From positions 3,782,001 to 3,846,000 of the forward strand of contig CP021220.1 of the NCBI GenBank assembly GCA_003999685.1: DNA of 64,000 bases, in the 5' to 3' direction. The position numbers and the translations under genes are program-made. Source of the stretch: Taiwanofungus camphoratus (taxonomy: Eukaryota > Basidiomycota > Agaricomycetes > Polyporales > Taiwanofungaceae). Numbering within the stretch: the first letter of the stretch is position 1; each line of letters starts with the position of its first letter. The notes beneath the pieces were generated by a model that was not told the DNA's origin, searched no databases, and saw only the letters and a list, made by a program, of their open reading frames with translations. This document shows, one piece after another, positions 23,688-34,907 of the stretch.

Positions 23688-26600
23688 ATGGTGTGAGTAG
23701 TGATGGGTTTCCCTCCATTTTATCGTCCGGGATTGACGTGGGTTTGCTCCTGGATGACAGTAACTTCACCGTAGGTGAGCTCCGACTCTTGCCAATGGGG
23801 ACTTTGAGCAGCAGGTGACCAAACTTGTCATTGTTATTTAGATCAAATTCGGGCCCTCATGGACCGGCCCACCAACATCCGCAACATGAGTGTTATTGCT
23901 CATGGTGAGTTTTGCATCCCACTCTTCTTGGTTCTCTACGTCTGATCTACTCCCCAGTTGACCACGGAAAGTCAACCTTGACAGACTCGCTGGTCTCCAA
24001 GGCTGGGATCATTGCCGGTTCGAAGGCCGGTGATATGCGATTCACGGATACAAGAGATGACGAAAAGGAGCGTGGTATCACGATCAAGTCGACCGCCATC
24101 TCCATGTACTTTGAGGTTGACAAGGAGGACCTCGGTGCTATCAAGCAAAAGACGGACGGTATGTCCAGCGCAGCTGTTGTTTATCGTTCCTCGTGCATCT
24201 GACAATCGATGCCTGCAGGCAATGAGTTCCTGATCAATTTGATCGATTCGCCCGGTCACGTCGACTTCTCATCGGAAGTTACGGCTGCTCTTCGTGTTAC
24301 TGATGGTGCCCTCGTCGTTGTCGACTGTGTGGAGGGTGTCTGTGTGCAGACGGAGACCGTGCTCCGCCAGGCGCTTACTGAGCGTATCAAGCCAGTCGTT
24401 GTCATTAACAAGGTCGACCGTGCCCTGCTTGAGTTGCAGGTTGACAAGGAGGAGCTTTTCCAGTCCTTCCGACGGACAGTCGAGAACGTGAACGTTATTA
24501 TTTCGACGTACAACGACGCCGTGCTCGGTGATGTTCAGGTCTACCCTGAGAAGGGTACCGTCGCTTTTGGTTCAGGTCTTCACGGATGGGGTTTCACCCT
24601 TCGCCAGTTCGCCAACCGCTACTCAAAAAAGTTCGGTGTTGACAAGGAGAAGATGATGGCGAAGCTCTGGGGCGACAACTACTTCAACCCTGCGACCCGC
24701 AAGTGGACCACCAAGGGCACTGACAACGACGGCAAGCCCCTCGAGCGTGCCTTCAACATGTTCGTGCTCGATCCTATTTTTAAGGTCTTCGACGCCGTCA
24801 TGAACTTTAAGAAAGACGCGATTGGCCCTATGCTTGAGAAGCTGGACATCAAGCTCGCGCAGGACGAGCGTGACCTCGAGGGCAAGGCTCTCCTAAAGGT
24901 TGTCATGCGCAAGTTCTTGCCCGCCGGTGATTCCCTCCTGGAGATGATAGTCATTAACCTCCCCTCTCCCGCAACCGCCCAGCGCTACCGTGTCGAGACT
25001 CTCTACGAGGGTCCCATGGACGACGAGTCCGCCATCGGTATCCGCGACTGTGACCCCAAGGGTCCCCTCGTCCTTTACGTCTCAAAGATGGTACCGACCT
25101 CCGATAAAGGTCGCTTCTACGCCTTCGGTCGTGTCTTCTCTGGTACCGTACGTGCTGGCCCGAAGATCCGTATCCAGGGACCGAACTACATCCCGGGCAA
25201 GAAGGACGACCTGTTTATCAAGTCCGTGCAGCGTACCATTCTCATGATGGGCCGCTACGTCGAGCCCATCGAGGACTGCCCGGCTGGTAACATTGTCGGT
25301 CTCGTCGGTATTGACCAGTTCTTACTCAAGAGCGGAACGCTCACCTCGTCCGAGACCGCGCACAACATGAAGGTCATGAAGTTCTCCGTGTCCCCCGTCG
25401 TGCAGGTTGCTGTCGAAGTCAAGAATGCTGCGGACCTTCCCAAGCTTGTTGAAGGTCTTAAGCGTCTCTCGAAGTCCGACCCTTGCGTTCAGGCCTGGAT
25501 TAACGAGAACGGTGAGCATATCGTCGCTGGTGCTGGTGAGCTCCACTTGGAGATTTGCTTGAAGGTATGCGGAGATTGAGGGCAGCGGTAGTGTTGTAGA
25601 ATCTGATGGTATCTGATCTTCCAGGATCTTCAAGAGGACCATGCTGGGGTGCCTCTCAAGATCTCCGACCCTGTTGTTGGCTACCGTGAGACCGTCAAGG
25701 CCGAGTCCTCAATCGTTGCTCTGTCCAAGTCGCAGAACAAGCACAATCGTCTCTACGTCAAGGCGATGCCGATCGAGGAGGAGTTGTCGCTTGCCATCGA
25801 GAGCGGTAAGATCAACTCGCGTGACGATTACAAGGTCCGCGCACGTATCCTCGCTGACGAGTACGGCTGGGATGTCACCGATGCGCGTAAGATCTGGTGT
25901 TTCGGCCCGGAGACGACTGGCCCGAACATGCTCGTTGATGTCACGAAGGGTGTACAGTATTTGAACGAAATCAAGGATTCGTGTGTTGCTGCGTTCCAGT
26001 GGGCAACGAAGGAGGGTGTCTGCGCTGAGGAGAACATGCGTGGTGTCCGCGTGAACATTCTTGATGTTACAGTATGTATCAAAGTGGTCTCGGCATCGGT
26101 CTAAAGCTAACTTGAATCATCTAGCTACACACTGACGCTATCCACCGTGGAGGTGGACAGATCATCCCTACATGTCGCCGTGTCTGCTACGCCGCGTGTT
26201 TGCTTGCCACCCCTGGTCTTCAGGAGCCTGTCTACCTCGGTATGTGGACCACATAGCATGATATAATCTCATTCCTGATCAGATTGCATCCGCAGTCGAG
26301 ATTCAGTGCCCTGAGAACGCTATCGGTGGTATCTACTCCGTACTCAACAAGCGTCGTGGACAAGTATTTAGCGAGGAGCAGCGGGTCGGCACGCCCATGT
26401 TCACGGTCAAGGCATACCTCCCTGTCATGGAGTCCTTCGGGTTTAACGGCGAACTTCGTTCGTCAACCGGTGGCCAGGCCTTCCCCCAGTGTGTGTTCGA
26501 CCATTGGGAATTGATGAACGGGTGTAAGTATTATTCCCGCATAAATGGATATCTAACTAATTGACAAAAACTATCTCTAGCTCCTCTGGACAAGGGCAGC

Positions 26601-26742
26601 AAGCTCGAGGAGTTGGTCAAGGGCATCCGTGTACGCAAGGGTCTTAAGGTCTGTCATAACCTTTTTTTGTAGCTTTACAACTGACACGGGCTATTATTAG
26701 CCCGATATCCCGTCCTTGGATACTTACTACGACAAGCTTTAA
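23688..26742 (+). CDS. EEF2: translation elongation factor 2 (eEF2)
   Basis: Exon 1 is only ATGGT (23688-23692). A 14-nt microexon (23761-23774) and the next exon from 23842 together give [16 protein letters not shown], the universal eEF2 N-terminus. GTP-binding motifs follow: [39 protein letters not shown] and NKVD. Later blocks include [25 protein letters not shown] and [13 protein letters not shown], with the His that becomes diphthamide. The end reads SLDTYYDKL. The protein drives GTP-dependent ribosome translocation in the cytosol. The central coding part is mostly one long exon (24209-25566), with small introns at both ends; this and the strong use of C/T-ending codons such as GGT, CTC and GTC fit very high expression. 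Confidence 0.97.
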
Positions 26743-27118
26743 GAGGATGTACAACTGCAGAAGTATATCAATGTGTCAAGATGTTCTATGAGTGTCTGTT
26801 GTCTTCTGTTAGCTTTTCATACAATGTTGTACTCCAAAGATCATTTGAATGCATTTTTTCTATCTCATCTGTAATTGCATATCTTCAGTGTGAACGTGTC
26901 GGGGCCGATATGACCCTTCAATTATATTCAGGTATAACGGGAAGCTACTGGGATAAGTTCTGCAACGTATAATCTGGCTTTCAAAGGCAACGTTTGGCAG
27001 TCTGTATTTCAACTGTTTCGAGGAATTCGGGTCCGATGCAGAATGACTAGGACCTACCTCTATATACACTCCATTCGACATGATTCTGAACCACACTTCA
27101 CTTTACCTCACTAGAAAC
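26743..27118. other. spacer downstream of EF2
   Basis: 376 nt holding the EF2 3' untranslated region and the promoter of the next kinase gene, with a TATATACA-like element near 27061. No gene seen. Confidence 0.4.
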
Positions 27119-28300
27119 ATGTCTAAGTTAGATCTAGCGACGGCAGAAGACGTACTGGTCTATGTCGCCGAGACGCAATTTGCATCGAAGGAGGCTACAC
27201 CTCTTACCGGAGGCTTTGGAAACTATGCCTTCAGGCTCCACTTGCATGTCCCGTTCCAAGGACATGATACGGTGGTCCTCAAGCACGCGAAACCATACAT
27301 CCCGGGTCTCAGAGAGATGGAATTTGCAGTCGAACGACAGGTAACCATATACCTGATGAGAAGAGCAAGGCATATACTGATTGTACCTGTCTTCGAACAC
27401 AAGGTATATGAAGTGGCTGCATTGAAACAGATGAGAGAGTGGCTAAGTAGCGACACTTTCGTAAGCGTCCCGGAGGTATTTCTGTTCGACCAGACCGCGA
27501 ATGTTATCATCATGCAAGACTGCGGGGAGAATAGTCTCACCCTCAAACAGTTCTTGCAGGACTCGCCTCCCTCTGTCGTAGTCGCCGACCGTATCGGGGC
27601 AGCCCTGGGCGAGCTCATCGGACGCCTGCACACACGGGGTAGTAACGACAACGAATTCCTGGGACTCTTCGTAGGGAACGAGAAGGGTAGGAAACTATCG
27701 GCGTCTGTCACCTACGATCGGCTCGTGTCTACGCTTACGAATGGACGGCTGCCTGCGTTGTCCGATCCACCGCTTGAAGTGTCGCAGGAAAAGCTGAATA
27801 CGATCTCCATCGTGGCGAAACAAACGGGACATGCGATGCTCACAACGACGGAGACCATTGTCATGGGCGACTTTTGGCCAGGTAACGTTCTCGTCGTCCT
27901 GGATCGCAACAAAGACGGGAACCTCAAAGAGATCAAGCGCGTCTATGTAGTAGATTGGGAGATGGCGAAGCCTGGCTTGGCGGGACTTGATATCGGGCAG
28001 TTCTGTGCGGAGCTGCACCTACTATGCGAATTCAAGCCAGAGAGTCGGGAGGCAGCGTCGACGCTACTCTCGTCCTTCCTGCGGGGGTACCGAGAAGCAT
28101 ATACAGTTAATTTACATGTCGCGCGGACGGCCATCGTTCACGTCGGTGCTCATCTTGTCGCATGGACACCAAGAATTTCATGGGGAAGCAAAGAGAAGAT
28201 TAGGGAGGTCGTGCAGGAGGGGGTAGATCTTTTGGTCGAGGGCTGTATGGCAACAAAGGGATACATTGGAGAGTCGATACTCGGCGCTTTGCTTCAGTAA
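27119..28300 (+). CDS. APH-superfamily small-molecule kinase
   Basis: The frame is open from 27080, but MSKLDLATAEDVL at 27119 is the likelier start. Kinase features: LTGGFGNYAFRLHL (glycine-rich loop), DTVVLKHAKPY (ATP-binding Lys), NVIIMQDCGE (hinge), VMGDFWPGNVLV (catalytic Asp-x-x-x-x-Asn loop) and VYVVDWEMAKPGLAGLDIG (metal-binding Asp). This matches the aminoglycoside phosphotransferase/choline kinase/methylthioribose kinase superfamily. The catalytic motif has Met instead of the common His before GD. A 63-nt segment (27341-27403) has GT..AG ends and is a multiple of three. Removing it joins AVERQ to VYEVAAL, which better fits the family, so it is probably an intron. The substrate is unknown. 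Confidence 0.78.
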   Translation: MSKLDLATAEDVLVYVAETQFASKEATPLTGGFGNYAFRLHLHVPFQGHDTVVLKHAKPYIPGLREMEFAVERQVTIYLMRRARHILIVPVFEHKVYEVAALKQMREWLSSDTFVSVPEVFLFDQTANVIIMQDCGENSLTLKQFLQDSPPSVVVADRIGAALGELIGRLHTRGSNDNEFLGLFVGNEKGRKLSASVTYDRLVSTLTNGRLPALSDPPLEVSQEKLNTISIVAKQTGHAMLTTTETIVMGDFWPGNVLVVLDRNKDGNLKEIKRVYVVDWEMAKPGLAGLDIGQFCAELHLLCEFKPESREAASTLLSSFLRGYREAYTVNLHVARTAIVHVGAHLVAWTPRISWGSKEKIREVVQEGVDLLVEGCMATKGYIGESILGALLQ

Positions 28301-28496
28301 TCACAGGCTTGTTCGAATGATTCCATAAAAATGTAGGTCGTTCAAGCAAGCTTGTCGACAACATCTGGGTTCTTTCAATTCCATGGGTAGCAAAAGCCTG
28401 ACCACCGGACAGTACCACGTCGAAAGAAGCTGACTTGCACTACTTGTGTCGCAGACAATACAGATCACAGTAAAGTCGGAGTAGAAATCATGTGAA

Positions 28497-29154
28497 TCAG
28501 TTCCGGTCGAATAGCGATTGCTCCAACATCCTGCCATATTCATTACCTCCTCGTATCCAGATGGTAAACCAGATCGGTGTGAAGAGCAGGCCGTAGGCAA
28601 CGCCGGCCACGACCTGAGGATACGTATGATGTCCAAGCCAAATTCTGGATATTGCAATTATGCTTGCCCACGGGAGAACAATCAATGGAGGCAGAAGCCG
28701 TGTGATGGTGCCAGAGGGAAGAGAACGGTGTATAGGGAGAAAAGCGCAGGCAAGCGTAATATAAGCCGCAAAGTAAGTGATTACGGCCGAATGCGTACTT
28801 GGCATTCTACGTAGTGAATTTCATATGCATTCGCTACTTTCAAATATACAGTCTAATCTCACCCGTAAGTCTTCTTTCGACGTCCACTTGCCGTTTGGAC
28901 GGGTCGGGGCTGGCGCACGAAACGTTTCACTATCTTTACGGTCACAGAGGATACGACGGCGCCAACTGTAAAGTACGCAACCCCAGCGGAGCGTGTATAC
29001 AAGATAAAACCCGCTGTCAAGCTGATGACTATGGCATTGGTCTACGCAATTCAAGCTGATGCGACTGAGAGCAGAGACAACATTCTGACTGACAACTCAC
29101 CCGATCTAGAAATCGCATCCACCACGGGTACGGGTGCATGCCCTCGCCAGCCAT
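28497..29154 (-). CDS. CAX4: PAP2-family dolichyl-pyrophosphate phosphatase (Cwh8/Cax4/DOLPP1-like)
   Basis: The start at 29154 gives MAGEGMHPYPWWMRFLDR, spliced to TNAIVISLTAGFILYTRSA and KIVKRFVRQPRP. That last piece is the first phosphatase motif (K-x6-RP). The next exon has PSTHSAVITYFAAYIT (second motif, PSxH) and SRIWLGHHTYPQVVAG (third motif, S-R-x5-H). There are four membrane segments and a short tail ending EQSLFDRN. All catalytic residues are present. The yeast and human relatives hydrolyse dolichyl pyrophosphate in the ER lumen, recycling the carrier for N-glycosylation. Convergent with the APH-type kinase gene and divergent from the PLC-like gene. Confidence 0.86.
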
Positions 29155-29473
29155 CAGGGGTCAGTTAACGATTATTGCCTTGCAGTTGTTCAGCTTGTGC
29201 AACTTAGCACTCAGCAAGCTGAGCGGCCGCGTGGGCGACGTACGTACAAACGCCCGACAAAGACATGCACGTGTTATGCCGCTTTCGGCCGTTGTGGCAG
29301 AAGAGGGTCACCCAGAGGGTAAGCCTCTTAAACACTACCATCTTGGTTCGGAGTCTCAGAAGCCTGGTCTCTCCTTGTCTGCACGTTCGTTGAATGTTCT
29401 GAGAGCGTTCTGAGACATCCTTCTTCTTATCTTCCACCGTCTTGCACTCGCTCATTTACTCGCTTTCTGAACC
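29155..29473. promoter_or_regulatory. divergent intergenic region, CAX4-like / PLC-like
   Basis: 319 nt between two outward-facing start codons; it should hold both promoters. No coding frame resembles a known family. Confidence 0.4.
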
Positions 29474-31002
29474 ATGCACATTTCCATAAGATGTCTGATG
29501 CCGGTCGCTCTGTCTCTCCTTCTCGCACCTTTTGCTGCCAGCACCTCGCTCAGACGGCAGGCTACGACATGTAATGGTCATTCAGAGGTACGTCCAGTCC
29601 GATGAAAGGAACTCGGTCATTAATCCAATCAACGTTCGTCAGTTATGTGATCGCTCATTTGGCAATGTGACATTTGTGGGAGCCCACGATTCTTATGCCG
29701 TGTCCTCTATCAACCGTGAGCCAGGATCAGGTTTCTTAGCGTCAATAGCATGGAATGACTTGTACCCGAAGCTGCCGCAAACCAGGACAAAAATGGTATA
29801 CTTCCGTTTAATGCACGTTTATTCTCTTTCGCATAGTTGATGATATGTATACTTTAAGTGACACAGCAACTCACGGACGGCATCAGGATGTTGCAATTGC
29901 AGGCCCATAACCAGAGCGGAGTGATTCAGCTGTGTCATACATCTTGTGTGAGCAGAGGTGATTTTGAATGTTGTTGTGATATTTCATAGATTTTTTAGGA
30001 ACTCTTGAATGGTGGTACTTTGGCCGACTACCTTGGGAGCGGTGAGTGACGGACCACGTTCAAAAATGTACCATGCGTAACTTTTGATCATGTCAACAAC
30101 AGTCAAATCTTGGATGGACGATAATCCCAATGACGGTAGGTCTCACATTTCACAACTAGTATCATCAAGTTAACCAGGTTTTTTACTAGTCGTGTCTTTG
30201 CTCATCGTCAACTCGTATGACAATATTTCGCCGTCTTCATACGACTCGGTTTTCAAGTCAGCTGGCCTAAACACGATGGCGTATGCCCCTCCATCAGCTT
30301 CTCTTCCCGCAAGTGGCTGGCCTACCTTAGGATCACTTATCAGCAACGGGACCCGTCTGGTAGTCTTCTTGACCACTCAAGCTGACTTCGGTACTGTCCC
30401 ATACCTGATTGATGGTAACATTGATTTGCCCTAGTCGTGCTTCTATCATTGACATTCAGTTCCACGTTGTGCAGAATTCACAAACATATGGGAGACAGCT
30501 TATGATGTCACAACTACTGCGTTCGATTGCAATGTCAACAGGACGAACGGAGACACGAGCACCCAGATGTATCTCATCAACCACTTCTTGGACGAGGATA
30601 TTGCTGGCATCCTCGTGCCTGACAAATCGCAAGCGTCGCAGACGAATGGCGTCAGCGGTACTGGCTCTCTGGGTCAGCAAGTGGACACGTGTGTTGCACA
30701 GTATAACAGAGATCCAAATTTCATGCTTGTAGATGTGAGTTTCGTTGGTTGTCCTTGTACTCACATCTTACCTTTGTATATAGTTTTACGAGTACGGCGG
30801 TGGTTCAGTCTTCCAGGTTGCGGCGACTGCCAACGGCGTAACGTATTCCCCCACTACGCCTATCACTACACCATCGGGTAGTGGTTCTAGTAGCGCCAGT
30901 GGTAGTAATGGTGTCGTAGGTTTCCGAGTGACTCGGGGTCACTTGTGTGCGTCGCTCGCTGTTTCAGTTGGCATGCTGGCAGGCGCGTGGAGCATATTCT
31001 GA
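29474..31002 (+). CDS. secreted, probably GPI-anchored PLC-like phosphodiesterase
   Basis: ATG 29474 opens a signal peptide (LMPVALSLLLAPFAAS). The body has the PI-PLC X-like TIM-barrel signature of fungal secreted members: FVGAHDSYAV (first catalytic His), TDGIRMLQLQAHN (second His-containing motif), SCELLNGGTLADYL, VKSWMDDNPNDVVSLLIVN, then YLINHFLDEDI and NFMLVDFYEYGGG. The C-terminus is a Ser/Gly-rich spacer (TTPSGSGSSSASGSNG) and a short hydrophobic end (LCASLAVSVGMLAGAWSIF), which fits a GPI-anchor signal. Substrates of these proteins are not established. Eight or so exons; stop at 31000. Divergent from the PAP2 gene. Confidence 0.84.
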
Positions 31003-31267
31003 AAGCAAGACGTGGCTGCTGTCAATATGGACTACCTTCGGACTCACAGCCACTGCTTTATCCTCAGGACATTTACAGACGAGAAATTTTGTGCCCATCG
31101 CACCCTAGATACCTTACTCGAGCCTGAGTATTTAATTCATGCTCCAAAATACTATTGGCTTTTGTGACGTGACACTTGTGACATGTTGCTTCGATTGGGA
31201 ATAGCCTTCTCTATAATCACTCCTGTATATACGTCCTGTATATGCCCTCCTTGTCGGTGCTGCAAAC

Positions 31268-32478
31268 ATGAGCTTCCAGCATTTCAGGCTGCAAGCTATT
31301 GCACCGCAACCTCCACAAGATCAATTGGCGCTGGTTAGTGCTTCTGCAGGCCCATCTTCTCTCGCACAAGCTCTTGGCCAGCCTCAACACGACCCGATCA
31401 TCCAAAACGTCCAATTACAATCGCATGGACCGAACAATCAGAAGAAGGGACCATACGGGTCGGGGGATGCAGATGACGGATATACACTCATTTTTGAGTC
31501 GATGGCCGCATTTCAGGCATGGCGTCAACGCGAGGAGGAGGAAAAGATGGTCGAGTTCGTGAAAGGGGATACGCATGGGTCGAAGGCAGTCCCACCGCGG
31601 TTCAAGGACCATACCAAGCTTGTGTGCGCACGGCATTCTAGAAGTGGGAGGAAGAAGTATGTGAAGAAGTTTCCAGATAGGGTGAGGAAGGTCCCCAGTA
31701 GAAAGGTGCGCATTGTTGTTCTCCTAGACAGGGGACACTACCATTTGTGTGCTACTTATACTTGCTTAATGGGTGTATATAAGGTAGCTCGATGGAGTGG
31801 GTTGTCCTGCGTCAATAAGTTACAAAACATACTTCGATAGTGATGAGGTCCGTGCATGCTGTGAGTGGAAATGCGCTGTGCATATATGAACTTGATAATG
31901 ATTCTTTCCTTCCAGACGTCTCAGAGCATTCGCATGAAATCGGCCTCGCTAATTTACCCTTCACCAAGCGCGGGAGGAAAGCCCAGGCGGAACAGCAACC
32001 CCGTACCAGGATGCGGAATCGTGCAACAAATGATAGTAATGCATCTTCTAGTAGTCCCACGTCTGCTGTTTCGCCGTCGGCTTTCACCAACTCAGCCGGA
32101 CCTTCATCTGCCCCATCACAACCCCAGGTACCACCACCTCCTGCACCAGCACCTGCCGGACGGACATTCCAATCTGCCATTTCGATGCTCGCTCCACTTC
32201 CTCAACATCCACCTCCTCAACCGCCGATGGACCTGTCACAAGAGCGGTGGGATCGCATGAGCGTACTATTTGGCAGCATTCGAGACCATGCACGAGATTT
32301 CGAGTATCCTCCACCATCCATCGCAGCCCTTGAGAGTGTGCTCATTCGCTTGTATCTGGAGAGCCCCATGGGAGGGGCGTTAGCACCACCAGGTGGGCTG
32401 GACGGAATGCAGGGCATTGCGATGAACGGGATGCCTCAGGTTGATGGTATGGCTGACTCCGGGCACGCGGGAACATGA
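31268..32478 (+). CDS. putative zinc-binding (FAR1/WRKY-GCM1-like) nuclear protein
   Basis: The first exon encodes YTLIFESMAAFQAWRQREEE and KLVCARHSRSGRKKYVKKFP. It splices (acceptor ...AAGGTAG near 31790) to KLDGVGCPASISYKTYFDSD and then, over a second intron, to YVSEHSHEIGLANLPFTKRG. The spaced Cys, Cys and final H-x-H fit the WRKY-GCM1 zinc-ribbon fold seen in FAR1/MULE-type DNA-binding domains. The rest is Pro/Ser-rich, then DLSQERWDRMSVLFGSIRDH and a Gly/Met-rich end. It looks like a DNA-binding regulator, perhaps from a domesticated transposase domain. No transposase catalytic core is present. The target is unknown; the fold call is inference from residue spacing. Confidence 0.6.
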
Positions 32479-33130
32479 GATCGACGACGTCAGACAAAAG
32501 TAACGGACGGTACTACTGTATTTTTGTGTTCTGTTTTCTGTCGAGATAGCACTACGTATACTAGGTTTCAGCGGACTCATGTTTTCTTTGTTGTTGCCAG
32601 TCAGAAATCCCGGTTAAGCACCCCCTCCCCCCGCGGGAGTTTCACACGCACCATATATGGAAGGTATATCCATAGGATGTATAGTTGCAGGCCTGCGTTA
32701 GTTGGCACGTGATTAGTATTACTGACCTGTCACATTGTAACACTAGGAGTTACCTTACCATATATGGCAGCATACCGACATGTGATCAGTATGGCTTGGA
32801 AGAGCTCAAAATTCAAGTAAGAGGCTTAGTTTCAGTATATATTACTTGTTTTGTCTATATCCACATTATAGCTCATTTAACACTGGAAGAAAATCCCGTT
32901 CACCGATAAACTCCGGTTAAGGGCCCCTGGGGTACCCCCTACCTGTGTCTCAGCATCGAGTTTGTGACTCGACTCAACTCGACTCGTCGCTTGGTGTTGC
33001 ACCGTCATCATCACCTCGAGGTTGCACGTGATCGTGAGCGTCTACTTAGTACATCTAACGAGGAACTTCACTACATTTTCAAAACTGCTCCTGGCCGACT
33101 TTGCTGCTTTTGAAGGTCGCTCCGTCCGGC
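32479..33130. other. intergenic region with two CArG boxes
   Basis: 652 nt without a gene. Two identical CCATATATGG sites (32651 and 32758) and CACGTGAT elements (near 32705 and 33023) are the visible features. Confidence 0.5.
32651..32767. promoter_or_regulatory. pair of CArG (MADS-box) sites
   Basis: CCATATATGG occurs at 32651-32660 and 32758-32767. Both are exact CC(A/T)6GG palindromes, the classical SRF/Rlm1-type MADS-box site. They lie about 370-480 nt before the UTP11 start. Binding is inferred. Confidence 0.4.
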
Positions 33131-34379
33131 ATGTCCTCCCTGCGCAACTCGCTTCACCGGCGCAATCACAAGGAGCGTTCACAGCTCGCTCATCGCGCAC
33201 GGCTGGGTATCCTCGAGAAGCACAAGGATTATGTCCTCCGTGCTCGAGATTATCACTCAAAACAGGATAGACTCACTCGCCTGCGGCAGAAGGCCGCTGA
33301 GAGGAATAAGGATGAGTTCTATTTTGCGATGAACAGACAGCGGACAGAGGTGCGAAGCGCTCGTTGTATCGGCAACTTTCGTCATCTGCTCAACCCATCT
33401 ATGACAGGGTGGTGTTCATGTCCAGGATAGAGGAAATGTTGCATTGCCTGTGGATATTGTGAAGGTCCTGAAGACACAAGATGAGAACTACCTGCGCACG
33501 ATGCGGACAGCTGGACTCAAGGTGGATGAGAGCACATTGTCCCTATTAGAGAAAAGTTCTCATTTCAAGGACTATCTTCTCTTTTAACAGAAAATCGACA
33601 AATTGAAGAACCAGCTGAGTGCATTAGCAGACCTAATCAAGCCAGTGGGCGACAACGATGGCGAGGAGGATGAACTAGATGAAGACGAGCTGAATGTCTT
33701 AAGGGAAGCTGGCATCATTTCCGTATCTCTTTCCAACCGGATACGGAAGTCCAAGAAGGGTCGTACAGGCAAACATATTGTTTTCATTGAGAATGAAGGA
33801 CAAGGTATGTTGCGGAACATATTGTTCGGACATTGAATTGACACGCAACCCAGCTCGAGAATATGCCATTACTTCTAATGTAGGCACCCCTTCACAGGAT
33901 GTCAATATGGACCTACCGGAGACACAAGAGGAAGATTTAGGCTGGAAAACACCGGATGAGAAGGGCAGAAGAAAACGCTCAAATACAATGCTGCGAAAAG
34001 ATCCAGAGGATGCAGAGATACAAGATCAATTAGCGACTGAGGAAAGAAGAGAAGCAACTGCTGTAAGTTGCCTTTCATGATATATCGAGCACACGACTGA
34101 GGTTGCTTCTTTTAGTTGCATCGTACACGCCTCCTCAAGGAACTTTCAGCTCGACTGTTCCGAGACAAGCAACTCCGATACGCGGAGAGGGAGCTCGAAA
34201 TGCAACGATTGTTGATGGGTAAAGGTAACGCAAGAAAATTGAAAGGCGTGGAGAAAGTAGAGGAAGATAGCGACGACGGTGATGACGAAGATGAGTCCTC
34301 AAAAAGAAACAGAAGAAAAGTAGACGAGAAGACGTGGAAGCCAAGGGTTTACAAATGGAGAGTTGAGCGCAAGAAGTAA
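33131..34379 (+). CDS. UTP11: Utp11, U3 snoRNP / SSU processome protein
   Basis: From ATG 33131: [36 protein letters not shown] and [18 protein letters not shown] are the invariant Utp11 N-terminus. The splice to the next exon continues with [19 protein letters not shown] and [12 protein letters not shown], then [15 protein letters not shown] and [13 protein letters not shown]. The C-terminal exons carry acidic and basic stretches and end [14 protein letters not shown], the conserved end. Utp11 acts in the nucleolus in 18S rRNA maturation. Five or six exons; the skipped piece after AGLK (about 33521-33590) has GT..AG ends and in-frame stops and so is intronic. Confidence 0.92.
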
Positions 34380-34664
34380 TCGCTTTTGACAGATGCGCAA
34401 TAACCCTGCTTCGTCTAATCCATTCGGGACTGTTCACAAAGTCGACATCGAAACGCGCAAGTCATCTGCTCCTATTTCTCATGAATAGGTCTGAAGATTT
34501 AGTCCATTTTCCGGCATGTCCTAGAACAACCTGCACTCAGCTGCGAAAGTTTTACGCAATGCAATGTTTTTCCCCCTGAGACCCCGGTCGCGTGGAACCG
34601 GGATTGTGTTGTCCTGTTTGCTCTTTTCCCGAAGTAGAAAGCAACGCCTACCGTAGGTGCTCAT

Positions 34665-34694
34665 CGAATTTTCGGAGCTTTTCGAGCTGTTTCT
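34665..34694 (+). promoter_or_regulatory. heat-shock element-like array
   Basis: GAA-tt-TTC-gg-AGC-tt-TTC-ga-GCT-gt-TTC (34666-34693) alternates GAA-like and TTC units at exact 5-bp steps, six units in all (two of them degenerate). A second TTCccGAA lies near 34627. This matches the Hsf1 element nGAAnnTTCn and sits about 215-240 nt before the HSP20 start. Confidence 0.6.
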
Positions 34695-34821
34695 GGCATG
34701 ATACTCGGGGAGGAATCTTGCTTGTAGTAGAATGTACTCGTCGTCGGTAGACCATGGTTCGTTGCTTACTTACCCTCTCTCGTGGTTTCCCTCATTGGTA
34801 GGCCATTCACTTGGATACGTC

Positions 34822-34828
34822 TATATAA
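34822..34828 (+). promoter_or_regulatory. TATA box of HSP20 copy 1
   Basis: TATATAA lies 80 nt before the ATG at 34908 and downstream of the heat-shock element, the expected arrangement for an inducible fungal heat-shock promoter. Confidence 0.55.
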
Positions 34829-34907
34829 GAGCCTCGGTCCACAGCCCTTTCGTTCAAGTCAAATTTCAGAGAACTCACACGAACGACCACCATTAGTATC
34901 CTCAATA

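Noticed and set aside
24256-24954. Minus-strand open frames across EF2
   Set aside because: They are shadows of strongly biased codons in the EF2 coding strand and have no independent support.
28820-29055. Minus-strand frame beginning MNCVDQCHSHQLDSGFYL
   Set aside because: It is the wrong frame of the PAP2 exon; the right frame reads KIVKRFVRQPRP, with the catalytic motif.
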